Shown here: one piece after another, positions 10,042 through 18,683 of the stretch | Numbering within the stretch: position 1 is the first letter of the stretch | How the letters are laid out: each line of letters opens with the position of its first letter | From: Bacteroidaceae bacterium | GTDB taxonomy: Bacteria > Bacteroidota > Bacteroidia > Bacteroidales > Bacteroidaceae | Direction: 5' to 3' | DNA length: 64,000 nucleotides | Assembly (NCBI GenBank): GCA_017547385.1 | Contig: JAFYPU010000017.1 | Span: 1 to 64,000, forward strand | The notes under the pieces: model-generated | Databases searched by the model: none | What the model saw: only the letters and a program-made list of their open reading frames with translations | What the model was told of the DNA's origin: nothing | Translations under genes and position numbers: made by a program

Positions 10042-13000
10042 ATGAAAAAGACATTTCTAACCTCAATGCTTGCGTGCATCGCTTTGGCATGGCCGTGCAA
10101 CATGCTTGCAGACAATGTTTACACCATCTATCCTGTGCCGCAGGAACAGATTAAGGTAAACGAAAATCCTTGGTGGGATGGTGGAAAATATGAAGTGGTT
10201 TGTGAAGAAGGCATTGACCGTGCCACCAAAGTGCGACTGCTGAACATCTTGTTTGCCAGTGGTGCTGCCGCTCCCGGCTGGGATGCTCCGGCGGATTTCG
10301 ATGCTTTGGTCGATGCCATCCCCACCAAGGCCACAGGCACACAATGGCCGGTGATTTATCTCGGTATCAACGGTTCTGGTGGAGCTGCCGATGTGAAAGC
10401 CACAAAGAAAGGTCTCTCACGTGATGTCTTCACGCTGGAAGGAAAGTATGACCGTCATCTTTTGAGCATCTCCAATTCCGGAGACGAATACAACAGTGCA
10501 GATTTCATCATTCTGGGTGAGCACACTGATGCCGTGTTCCATGGTTTGGCTTCGTTGGAGCAAATTTTCGAACAGAGAGAAAGTGCGGATAAAATTCAGG
10601 CCGTTACCATTTATGACTATGCCGACCAGCAAAGCCGCGGATTGGTGGAAGGATATTATGGATACCCTTATACCATCGCTGTGAAGAAGGACTTGATGCG
10701 CTTCATGATGCGTTACAAAATGAATACCTACCTCTATGGTGCCAAGAGCGACCCTTATCATTCACAGTATTGGAAGCAGCCTTATCCCACAACGCTCACT
10801 GACGAACAGGTGAAGAATGGCTGGCTTTCGCAAGACATGGTGCGCGAAATCTCAAGTGTTTCGGCTGAAACGAAAGTGAACTTCATCTGGGCCATTCACC
10901 CGGGTAACGATTTCACCGGCAGCAGCACCGTGATTGGTGATATCATGGGCAAATTCGAAAAGATGTATTCACTCGGTGTGCGTCAGTTTGCCGTGTTTGT
11001 GGACGACGTTTCGGTTCCCGGTGATGCGGAAACACATAAGCTCAATGCCAACCGCCTGACTCAGTTGCAACGCGAAATCGAAGCCAAATGGAATGCAGAA
11101 GGAACAGCTGCCGCCGATACGGTGAAGCCGGTGCACTTCGTTCCGCAGGTATATGCTTCTTCGTTTGTTAATGCCGATGTGCGACGCTCGTTCTTCAATG
11201 CCTTGTCCACCGTGCCGGCCAACGTAACCATCTACACCACAGGTTGGGGTGTTTGGACAGTGCCTAACAGCAACGACCTCAAAGTGGTGAAAGATGACCT
11301 CGGCCGCAACGTGGCTTGGTGGTGGAACTATCCGTGTAACGACAATGCTGACGGACAGATTTATCCCATGGACACTTATTCCAACTTCTATGACCTTCCG
11401 GCTGTTGATGCCAACGCACGTTTGGAAAGCAATCTGCAACACGGCTTGGGCATTGTGAGCAATCCCATGCAGCAGGGCGAAGTGTCGAAAACTGCTCTTT
11501 TCAGTGTGGCAGACTATGCGTGGAACAACAGTGGCTTTGACAACACAGAGAGCTGGAATGCATCGTTTAAGGCCGTTGTGAAGAATGAAGAAGTGGCCAA
11601 GGCTTATCAAACGTTGGCTTATTATCTGAGATATAACGACCCCGAGGAGTTGCAAACAGCCATCAACAGCTATAAGAATACACTCAAGAATGGAAAACCC
11701 CAACCCGATGCTCTGAACGCTAAGATGGACGAAATTCTGCAGGCTTGCAACATCTTGGTTAGGCTCAAAGACTCTGATGTTGAGAGCGACCGTTTGCTTT
11801 ACACCGACTTGGCTCCCTGGTTGCTGAAGTTGCAACAGATGGCCAACGGTGTCAAGGAACTGCTGGCAGTGGCTTCGATGAGCGATGACGACAATGAGAA
11901 GTGGGAAAAATTTGTTCCTGCCCTTAAAGGTATCGAGGCACTTGAGACAGACGAACGCTATACCGCCTTTGCTTTGGAAGGCATGGGCAACGGTATCTCC
12001 GTGTCGCAGCGTCAGTCGCAACCCGGTCAGTTGCATCTCTATCCGTTTGTGAAAGAATTCAAGACTTTGGCACTTGGCAATTTCTTCACTCCGAAAGCAG
12101 GTGATGAGGTTCTCACCAACGTGGAAGGCATCCGTGCCATCAAGGGTACCGGCACAGGCATTGTTTATCTCACGATGCCCAACACCACATTGAACAAAGG
12201 AGAATATATTGGCCTCACTCTCGGCACAGCCATGCAGTGCAAGAGCGTTACATTGGATGCCACCTTGCTCGAAAGCGTTTCGCTCATCTATTCGTCCAAC
12301 GGAAAAGAATGGGTGCGTGTGAAAAGTGCTTCAGAAGTGCCCTCTGTGATTAAGCACATTGCCTTTATCAACGAGAGCGACGAACCGCAGAAGATTTCGT
12401 TGACAAAAACAAAGTTCTGCATCAATCTTCCCACCTTGCCCAAGGTGTCTTCATCTTCAGCTCCTGCGACCAACTTCTGGGAAAACCACAATGCAGGTTT
12501 CTTTGTCGATGGCGACTACACAACCTTCTGCACCCTGAACCGCAATCAGCAGAACGGTGATGCTTATACCGTGGTACTGGCTTCTGCCACCGCTATCACC
12601 GATGTGAGAGTGGCCGTGGGAACTACCAATGGCGACTATATGAACACCGGAAAGGTGCAGGTGAGTTCGGACGGCAAAACATGGAAGGACCTCAAGGTGA
12701 AAGGAACCAACCAAACTACCTTTGGCATTAGCAAAATGCAGACGCTCAGTCCTGACGTGAAATACATCGACATGGACGGTGCCGGCATCGAAGCCAAGTA
12801 TGTTCGTCTGTATGTGCAGAGTGCCAACACCAGCAAGTGGTTGCGCCTTTACGAAATCGAGGTCAACAAGCAAGGACTCCTCGCTGCTGCCGAGCACGTT
12901 TGCGTCGACGGAACTGGAGCTGAAATGCAACAACTGAGCGATGGCAAGGGGCATACGAGCGTGGCAGATGCAGTCAGTGCTCTCACATATCGCTTCCAGC

Positions 13001-13506
13001 AAATTCATCCGCTTACCTCTGTTCGTATCTATCGAGACGCTAGTGTTGAGGCTGCCTCTGCCGAAATCAAGGTTACCCTTGACGGCGAAACATGGACCAC
13101 CGTCGGAACTTTGTCGGGCTACGTAACAGAAATCAACTTCGCCACCATGCCTTGGGCGTTGGCCATGAAGATTGAATGGAACGGTGCCGCACCTGCCATC
13201 TATGAGATTGTGGAAGAGGTGGACAAGACGCAGGTTCCCACCATCACAGACATCAAGAGCGTTGAAGCCGTGTCGGCACAGATGCCGGTTTTTAAGAACG
13301 GCCGTCTGCACCTCTCAGCCTCCCAGGGCTTGAAGCAGGTGAAACTCTATTCGGCAGACGGCAAACTCTTGGTGCAGCAATCATGCGGCGGAAGCCACGA
13401 GGCCATGTTGGCAGTGCCGGCAGCTCAGCCCGGAAGCATCATCTTGGTGCAAGTGCAGGAGCAAAACGGACGCACCTCTGCTTACAAGATTGTGGCAGGT
13501 CGTTAA
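10042..13506 (+). CDS. Secreted GH84 beta-N-acetylglucosaminidase with discoidin-type domains and T9SS-like tail
   Basis: A 1154-residue exported glycoside hydrolase that should release terminal beta-GlcNAc from host-type glycans by substrate-assisted catalysis. Residues 1-23 are a signal peptide. An N-terminal GH20b-like/GH84 domain precedes the catalytic barrel (RGLVEGYYGYPYT). The adjacent catalytic aspartates are Asp321 and Asp322 in FVDDVSVPGD, as in BtGH84 and NagJ. Downstream are F5/8 type C (CBM32-like) regions, for example ATNFWENHNAGFFVDGDYTT. The last 65 or so residues (VKLYSADGKLLVQQ to YKIVAGR) look like a type IX secretion sorting domain, suggesting cell-surface delivery. It lies 19 bp after valS and 60 bp before a small barrel protein, which is probably its operon partner. 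Confidence 0.92.
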   Translation: MKKTFLTSMLACIALAWPCNMLADNVYTIYPVPQEQIKVNENPWWDGGKYEVVCEEGIDRATKVRLLNILFASGAAAPGWDAPADFDALVDAIPTKATGTQWPVIYLGINGSGGAADVKATKKGLSRDVFTLEGKYDRHLLSISNSGDEYNSADFIILGEHTDAVFHGLASLEQIFEQRESADKIQAVTIYDYADQQSRGLVEGYYGYPYTIAVKKDLMRFMMRYKMNTYLYGAKSDPYHSQYWKQPYPTTLTDEQVKNGWLSQDMVREISSVSAETKVNFIWAIHPGNDFTGSSTVIGDIMGKFEKMYSLGVRQFAVFVDDVSVPGDAETHKLNANRLTQLQREIEAKWNAEGTAAADTVKPVHFVPQVYASSFVNADVRRSFFNALSTVPANVTIYTTGWGVWTVPNSNDLKVVKDDLGRNVAWWWNYPCNDNADGQIYPMDTYSNFYDLPAVDANARLESNLQHGLGIVSNPMQQGEVSKTALFSVADYAWNNSGFDNTESWNASFKAVVKNEEVAKAYQTLAYYLRYNDPEELQTAINSYKNTLKNGKPQPDALNAKMDEILQACNILVRLKDSDVESDRLLYTDLAPWLLKLQQMANGVKELLAVASMSDDDNEKWEKFVPALKGIEALETDERYTAFALEGMGNGISVSQRQSQPGQLHLYPFVKEFKTLALGNFFTPKAGDEVLTNVEGIRAIKGTGTGIVYLTMPNTTLNKGEYIGLTLGTAMQCKSVTLDATLLESVSLIYSSNGKEWVRVKSASEVPSVIKHIAFINESDEPQKISLTKTKFCINLPTLPKVSSSSAPATNFWENHNAGFFVDGDYTTFCTLNRNQQNGDAYTVVLASATAITDVRVAVGTTNGDYMNTGKVQVSSDGKTWKDLKVKGTNQTTFGISKMQTLSPDVKYIDMDGAGIEAKYVRLYVQSANTSKWLRLYEIEVNKQGLLAAAEHVCVDGTGAEMQQLSDGKGHTSVADAVSALTYRFQQIHPLTSVRIYRDASVEAASAEIKVTLDGETWTTVGTLSGYVTEINFATMPWALAMKIEWNGAAPAIYEIVEEVDKTQVPTITDIKSVEAVSAQMPVFKNGRLHLSASQGLKQVKLYSADGKLLVQQSCGGSHEAMLAVPAAQPGSIILVQVQEQNGRTSAYKIVAGR

Positions 13507-13566
13507 TCAAGTATTTCACCGGTGTTTTTATTTATAATGTATCACTCAATCAAAAATCGAGAAGTT

Positions 13567-14112
13567 ATGAAAAAAATGCTCTTAACCCTGCTGGTGGCCG
13601 TATCGGCACTCGCAGCCAATGCCCAGATGTATGTGGGCGGTGAAGTGGGCCTTTGGCGTAACAACGATGCCCATAGCACAGATTTTGTTATCCAGCCCGA
13701 AGTGGGCTTCCAACTTTCCGATAGTTGGGCCATCGGTTTGAACGTGGGCTTCGCTCATAGCTCAAGTGATAACCTCAAGGTGAATGGTTTCGTAGCCACG
13801 CCTTATGCACGCTACACTTACCTGAAGCTGGGTTCGGTAAACCTTTTTCTGGATGGTGGTTTTGGTTTCAACACCTACAAGCTGAAAGGCTACGATGAAT
13901 CCTGCAATGCCTGGCAGGTGGGAGTGTCGCCGGGCATATCGGTGAGAATTGCCAAAAACTTCAACTTCATTGCGCATGTTGGTTTCTTGGGCTATCGTGA
14001 TTCCGACGCGCCGTTGGGTCATGACGCCCCCGTCAGTGCCTTTGGCGACGATGGTTTCGGATTTCGTTTGAGCAGCAATGACTTGCGCTTCGGTCTCTAT
14101 TATGATTTCTAA
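13567..14112 (+). CDS. Small outer-membrane beta-barrel protein
   Basis: A 181-residue protein with a signal peptide (MKKMLLTLLVAVSALAANAQ) followed by an OmpA/OmpW-like eight-strand barrel pattern. Alternating aromatic strands include VGGEVGLWRNNDA, WAIGLNVGFAHS, YARYTYLKLG and LFLDGGFGFN, ending in the C-terminal LRFGLYYDF. The start at 13567 gives a clean signal peptide, so the longer reading from 13522 is rejected. It follows the GH84 gene by 60 bp and precedes a terminator. Role unknown; small porin or structural barrel. Confidence 0.8.
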   Translation: MKKMLLTLLVAVSALAANAQMYVGGEVGLWRNNDAHSTDFVIQPEVGFQLSDSWAIGLNVGFAHSSSDNLKVNGFVATPYARYTYLKLGSVNLFLDGGFGFNTYKLKGYDESCNAWQVGVSPGISVRIAKNFNFIAHVGFLGYRDSDAPLGHDAPVSAFGDDGFGFRLSSNDLRFGLYYDF

Positions 14113-14139
14113 GACATAATGCACCAGTCACCCCATCTG

Positions 14140-14173
14140 CAAGAGGATGTGCCCCGCGCACATCCTCTTGTTT
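14140..14173 (+). terminator. Terminator of the valS-GH84-barrel transcript
   Basis: CAAGAGGATGTG (14140-14151) pairs perfectly with CACATCCTCTTG (14159-14170) over 12 bp, with a 7-nt loop and a TTTGTTT tail. It lies 28 bp after the barrel gene's stop. Confidence 0.85.
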
Positions 14174-14241
14174 GTTTATGTGCTTTGCCTTCTTCTCTTG
14201 CAGTTTCTCCGTATGTTGCTGCTCTCGTGATGAAGGAAAGA

Positions 14242-14524
14242 CTCGTATAGCAGTGAGGGGTGTGAGTTTTCGTAGCTTGGAGCGTTGTTAGAAGTTTCTT
14301 TCATACCCCCTCCGCTTCGCTCGTCCCCCTACTTTAGTGGGACAGCTCCATCCGGCTTGTTCGCTCGCTGCGTTTGCTTGTTTATACTCCCATCCGGTCA
14401 GTTCGCTCGCTGCGTTTAGTTACCTGCAAACTAATTCCGTTTCCCTCAGCCTACGGGTCATCCGGACGGTGCTGCTCCCCTGAGGCAGGGGAGCTCCGCG
14501 TAGCGGTGAGGGGTATGAACTTTT
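14242..14524. repeat. Composite intergenic repeats between barrel gene and array
   Basis: No gene is supported in 14113-14970. This part holds a 42-bp tandem duplication (copies starting at 14349 and 14391, sharing CATCCGG and TTCGCTCGCTGCGTTT). It also holds two copies of a sequence around GTGAGGGGTRTGA (14253 and 14503 regions) and an 8-bp-stem hairpin, GCTCCCCT/AGGGGAGC (14474-14494). These look like degraded intergenic repeat units. Small ORFs here are not protein-like. Confidence 0.6.
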
Positions 14525-14556
14525 ATCTTCCACACCCCCTTTCACCCCTTTTTGCA

Positions 14557-14735
14557 AGCACTAAAACAGCTTTCGACGAGCACTTTCGTTTTATTATCAT
14601 GCGCATGAGAAGAACTTATCATCGTGGTGAGAAGAACTTATCATGCGCATGATAAGAACGTTTCATGCGCATGATAATAAATCAGAAAGGCCTTTCGATG
14701 CCTCCTAAAGTGCGTTTAGCTGCTTCTTCGAGTGC
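14557..14735. repeat. Phased 22-bp palindrome element, copy 2 (most complete)
   Basis: AGCACT occurs at 14557 and 14579 (22 bp apart). Four cores then start at 14597, 14619, 14641 and 14663: TCATGCGCATGA three times and TCATCGTGGTGA as the second. AAAGGCCTTT is centred 22 bp later (14686-14695), and AGTGC, the inverse of GCACT, occurs at 14709 and 14731 (22 bp apart). The element is roughly symmetrical, with about nine helically phased units. It lies between convergent genes. Confidence 0.88.
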
Positions 14736-14875
14736 CTTTTTGTTTCGCCTGAAATGCCAAACCTTGCGTGGTAGGTGCGAATGTTTGTCTGCCCAATGCT
14801 TGTCGCAGCTTGATTTATGATGTTTTAATAGAAGCAAAAGCCGAATGCTGAGTGGGGAAGGCTCTTTTACGAGCC

Positions 14876-14914
14876 AAAAAAACCGGAAGCCGATAAGGGA
14901 CTTCCGGTTTTTTT
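14876..14914. terminator. Bidirectional terminator between convergent genes
   Basis: AACCGGAAG (14881-14889) pairs with CTTCCGGTT (14901-14909). A run of A precedes the stem and a run of eight T follows it, so it works on both strands. The main client is the minus-strand operon ending at 14971. Confidence 0.85.
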
Positions 14915-14970
14915 GATGGTTGTTGGGCGTACATCCTTTGGGGAGGGATGCCCATTGTTTTGTTGCGGGA

Positions 14971-17946
14971 TTATGATTCTGATGTCTGCACGATGCGAGC
15001 CAGTCCGCGCTTTCCGTCCATCTTTATGCTGAGCGGAGTGGGGAAGCTGACGTGTCGGATGTGGTTTGTTTCGTGCTCAGCCGGCAATTGGTCAAGCGTT
15101 GTTTCGTCAAAGCAGCCATCGCCTCGATAGGGATTGATGGTGAGATAACCCACACCGAAGGAGGTGAGGTTCTGAAAGAAGTGTGTGCCTTGGCTGGGGT
15201 CGATGCGATAGTTCTCAAGTCCGCATTCCACAATGACGCGTGCACCGCTGATGTGTGCCCACTTCACGGGAATGCCCAACCATGGGTCGCTGCTGCCCCA
15301 GCGCCCGGGGCCCACGAGAATGTAGCTGCGTCCTTCGGCCACCAACTTGCGATTGAGGTTCTCGATTTCGCGAGCCATGATTTGAGTGTTGGCAGCATCA
15401 AAAGCTGCGCTCTTCACATACACCACGTCTCTGACATCTGTGATGATGCCGTTGCCCAAACTGCGTTCGGCAGAAATGAGGGTGCTTTCGGGAGCGATGA
15501 GGCTGAGATCTTCGTTTACCACCTCTTTGTTGTCCACAATGGGGCGTATCTGCAGCAAATAGAAGGCTGCGCGAGGTGGTTCGCCCGGCTGCGTGTCGGG
15601 GTGGATGTTCATGGCAAATTCAATCTCGACGGGGCGTCCCATCTCACGACGACCAATGGTGAGCAAGCGGTCAATGGTTTCGGGCAGTGGGAAAAGCCCG
15701 TGTTGCAGCATTGAGGCATAACTCACGATTTTGCGGCCTCCGGGATAGAGCCCGTCGCGAATCACTCCGTCGTAGGGGTCGTATGTTGAAGCAATGTGGC
15801 GCAACGAGCCGTGCGCCTCGGCATCACGCAGCGAAAGCTTGGTGAGGTTGAAAGCATCGTTGGTTTCGAATTCGAGCTTGGTGCGTGAAAGGTCGAGTGC
15901 AAAGAAGCGTGTCTGCGTTTCGCGCAGAGCCATCTCCGTGTTGCTCAACTGCATGACGTGGTGTGGATGACGAGGAGAGAAACGCAGCGTAACACCTCCG
16001 TCGACAATGTATTTTCCCAGACCCAATGCGATGTTGGCAATGCCGTCTTCGGCTTGTTCGTTGCCGATGGGGTAGAAGTTGAGCGAGCGTGCCACGCCCG
16101 AGAGGCTGGGGTAGAAGTGCTGGCCGTGCGCTGTGCCCACTACTTCTTGCAGGACGATGGCCATCTTCTCCTGGTCGATGAGGTTTTGCGTGGCCGTGAG
16201 ATAATCCTTGCTGTTGCGGTAGAAGACAGAGGCATAAACGGCTTTGATGGCCGAACGCAGCAGTTGGAGTGTGTCTTCGCGTTGGGGGGTGTGGGGCACC
16301 ATGTAGGTGGAGTAGACGCCGGCAAAGGGTTGATAGTGCGAGTCCTCCAACAGACTGGACGAGCGCACGGCAATGGGACCCGGTACAACGTCGTAGAGGG
16401 CTTCGATGTCATCGAGCAAGCGTTGGGGGAGTGCGGCTTCTTCAAAACAACGCAGGATTTCTTCATCGGGAGCATCGCTCAGCGCAATGGGATAAAGGTT
16501 GTTGCTCTCCATGAACTCGTCGAAGAGGTCTGTGCAGATGACAACGGTTTTGGGGATGTCTACGCTGAAATTGTCGTGTTCGAGTTTGGGATATCGCTTG
16601 ATCATTGTGCCGATGAAAGCCAGGCCACGCCCCTTACCTCCGAGCGACCCATTGCCGATACGGGCAAAGTTGCTGTATTCGTCAAATCGCTCTTTCTTGT
16701 AGATGGCTACAACGCCGGAATTCTTCATGCGTCGATAGCCCACGATGCAGTCCATTATCAATTCTCTGGCTTCCTGCATGTTGTTATATTCCTCCACATC
16801 CACTTTTTTCAGAATGACAGCGGGGGGGAACATGGCCCGCGAGAAGAGAAAACGCGAAAAGTGATTGTGCGCCAAGTGATAGCGCAGCGAGACATCGGGA
16901 ATGCGTTTCAGGTTTTGCTGCAAATCCTTCAAATCGCGAATGCGCATGATTTCGGCTTTTGTCTTCGGATTGATGATGACAAAGGGACCGAAGCCGAACT
17001 GCTCCATGATGTGTTGACGCAAATCCTGAGGGTAGCTCTTGGAGTTCTTGCGTATGAAAGGGCAATTCAACTCCTCTGCATAGCTGACATTGGCGGCTTC
17101 GCTGCTTTCGAGGATAAAAGGCACGTGCTTGTCGTGTTGCTTGACGTATTTTGCCAACTCATATCCTGCCAATGGGTTCTTCTCACCGTTTTTTGCGAAA
17201 CTCATGTCGGAAATCACTCCCAGGATATTGTCGCTATATTGGTCGTAGATGGCAATCGCTTCTTCGTAGGTGCGTGCCAACATCACTTTGGGCCGACCTC
17301 GCATGCGCAACGTCTTGAGATGGTCGTTGAGGGCTTCGGATGAAAACTCCCGACTCTGCTCCAGCACAAAGCGGTAGAGGTGAGGCAGCGCTGAGGAATA
17401 AAAGCGCACGGAGTCCTCGACGAGCAGAATGATTTGCACTCCCACAGAAGCAACATCGTTGGGCGCATTCCATTTGTCCTCCACCAATTTGATGATGGCC
17501 AACAAGAGTTCGGCATTTCCCAACCACGAAAACACGTAGTCTATGCTCGACAAGTCTTCACTGGCCACTCGTTTGCTCACCTCGCGAGAGAACGGTGTGA
17601 GCACCACAATGGGGATGGACGGATAGTGCGCTTTGATTTGTTTGGCTGCGGCAAAGATGTCGCGTTGATCCATGTTGGGCATCACTATGATGAGCTCGAA
17701 ATTGCGGTCGGCAAGTTCGGACAATGCTTCATCCTTTGTGGTAACTTGGGTGAAGCGAGGAGGATAACGCAGACTCAGGGAGGTGTATTCGTTGAATATC
17801 TGTTCGTCAACACGGCCATCGTCTTCCAACATGAAAGAGTCGTACTTGGTGGCGATGAGCAGCACATTGAAAATTCGCTTGTTCATCAAGTCGGCAAACG
17901 GAGTGTCGCGGAGAACGATGTCTTTGAGCTTAGGAAGTTGTCCCAT
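14971..17946 (-). CDS. Large receiver-like / PEP-synthase-type ATP-grasp protein
   Basis: A cytoplasmic protein of 991 residues. The N-terminal 340 or so residues contain two response-regulator-like segments: residues about 25-160 (FNVLLIATKYDSFMLED, FELIIVMPNMDQRD, IPIVVLTPF) and about 170-310 (VQIILLVEDSVRFY, GVISDMSF, HVPFILESS). The rest, from about 415 (IGNGSLGGKGRGLAFIG) through VRSSSLLEDS and FYLLQIRPI, matches the PPDK/PEP-synthase nucleotide-binding (ATP-grasp) domain. I see no phosphohistidine swivel motif and no PEP/pyruvate TIM barrel, so it cannot be a complete PEP synthase despite that common annotation. It is last in a minus-strand run after the B3/B4 gene (47-bp gap). Function unknown; a phosphotransfer or sensing role is conjecture. 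Confidence 0.8.
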   Translation of the reverse strand: MGQLPKLKDIVLRDTPFADLMNKRIFNVLLIATKYDSFMLEDDGRVDEQIFNEYTSLSLRYPPRFTQVTTKDEALSELADRNFELIIVMPNMDQRDIFAAAKQIKAHYPSIPIVVLTPFSREVSKRVASEDLSSIDYVFSWLGNAELLLAIIKLVEDKWNAPNDVASVGVQIILLVEDSVRFYSSALPHLYRFVLEQSREFSSEALNDHLKTLRMRGRPKVMLARTYEEAIAIYDQYSDNILGVISDMSFAKNGEKNPLAGYELAKYVKQHDKHVPFILESSEAANVSYAEELNCPFIRKNSKSYPQDLRQHIMEQFGFGPFVIINPKTKAEIMRIRDLKDLQQNLKRIPDVSLRYHLAHNHFSRFLFSRAMFPPAVILKKVDVEEYNNMQEARELIMDCIVGYRRMKNSGVVAIYKKERFDEYSNFARIGNGSLGGKGRGLAFIGTMIKRYPKLEHDNFSVDIPKTVVICTDLFDEFMESNNLYPIALSDAPDEEILRCFEEAALPQRLLDDIEALYDVVPGPIAVRSSSLLEDSHYQPFAGVYSTYMVPHTPQREDTLQLLRSAIKAVYASVFYRNSKDYLTATQNLIDQEKMAIVLQEVVGTAHGQHFYPSLSGVARSLNFYPIGNEQAEDGIANIALGLGKYIVDGGVTLRFSPRHPHHVMQLSNTEMALRETQTRFFALDLSRTKLEFETNDAFNLTKLSLRDAEAHGSLRHIASTYDPYDGVIRDGLYPGGRKIVSYASMLQHGLFPLPETIDRLLTIGRREMGRPVEIEFAMNIHPDTQPGEPPRAAFYLLQIRPIVDNKEVVNEDLSLIAPESTLISAERSLGNGIITDVRDVVYVKSAAFDAANTQIMAREIENLNRKLVAEGRSYILVGPGRWGSSDPWLGIPVKWAHISGARVIVECGLENYRIDPSQGTHFFQNLTSFGVGYLTINPYRGDGCFDETTLDQLPAEHETNHIRHVSFPTPLSIKMDGKRGLARIVQTSES

Positions 17947-17993
17947 GGTGTTGCAGGGTTATATATATTATAAGGAATAATATGAGGTGCGTT

Positions 17994-18656
17994 TCAATAA
18001 AGGAAATAGCTGCTTTCGGCCGCGCAATGTCGTTGCAGCAATTCGATGGTATTTTGTGCGGCGGCTTCCACAGCCTCTTGGTTTCCGTCGTAGCCGTTGA
18101 TGAGCAGCAGCATGCGGCGTGTTTCCAACGAAATGGCAGTGCGGATGTTGTCGCTGGTGGGCGTGGCAATTCCTCCCAGGCTGTCGCGATAAACAGGAAG
18201 GTTCTCAATGTTGAGCACACCGCGCCCGATACCTTCGTATGGCTCTCCGGCCGTTCCTAAAGACAAGGTCAGTTTTTCTCCTTCGATTTTGTCGGCATCA
18301 AGGGCTGCGGTGGCATATCCGCTGCGGAGCGAGACGAGATTTCCCAAGTCGACAAGGGTGTTGACTGCATAGAGTTCTTTTCCTTGCAGGATGCGCCTTG
18401 CCAATTGCTCGCAGGCCGGCCGATAACGGCTGGGGTCTTTTCCCGCAGCTTTATAGGCTTGTCGGGTGGCAGCAATCCCACTGCGGTGCTTTATGCTCTC
18501 TGTGGTGAAATCTGCTCGAAGTTGTTGGCAACACTTCTCAATCTCTTCCCATAGTTGTGAGTTTGTGGCTGAGTTTGTTACTCGCGCTTCAATGGCTGCT
18601 CCGACGAAGTGCGGACAAATGTTCTCAAATTCGGGTGTTTTCAGAATTTTAATCAT
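17994..18656 (-). CDS. Free-standing B3/B4 (PheT editing-type) domain protein
   Basis: A 220-residue protein made almost entirely of the B3/B4 domain found in the beta subunit of phenylalanyl-tRNA synthetase. Key segments are the family-typical YKAAGKDPSRYRPACEQLARRILQGK and NTLVDLGNLVSLRSGY. Within PheT this domain hydrolyses Tyr-tRNA-Phe, so a free-standing copy may clear mischarged tRNA or an amino-acyl ester in trans; that is inference. It lies 27 bp after addB and 47 bp before the ATP-grasp gene on the same strand. The full-length pheT is also in this window (54186-56648). Confidence 0.85.
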   Translation of the reverse strand: MIKILKTPEFENICPHFVGAAIEARVTNSATNSQLWEEIEKCCQQLRADFTTESIKHRSGIAATRQAYKAAGKDPSRYRPACEQLARRILQGKELYAVNTLVDLGNLVSLRSGYATAALDADKIEGEKLTLSLGTAGEPYEGIGRGVLNIENLPVYRDSLGGIATPTSDNIRTAISLETRRMLLLINGYDGNQEAVEAAAQNTIELLQRHCAAESSYFLY

Positions 18657-18683
18657 GATGTCTTCTCTTCAGTGCTTGTTTTC

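Noticed and set aside
14374-14652. 92-residue plus-strand ORF in the 14-kb gap
   Set aside because: It runs through the 42-bp tandem repeat and the phased palindromes, and has no signal, domain or promoter.
14971-17946. Complete phosphoenolpyruvate synthase
   Set aside because: Only the nucleotide-binding part is present; no phosphohistidine motif or PEP-binding barrel can be seen.
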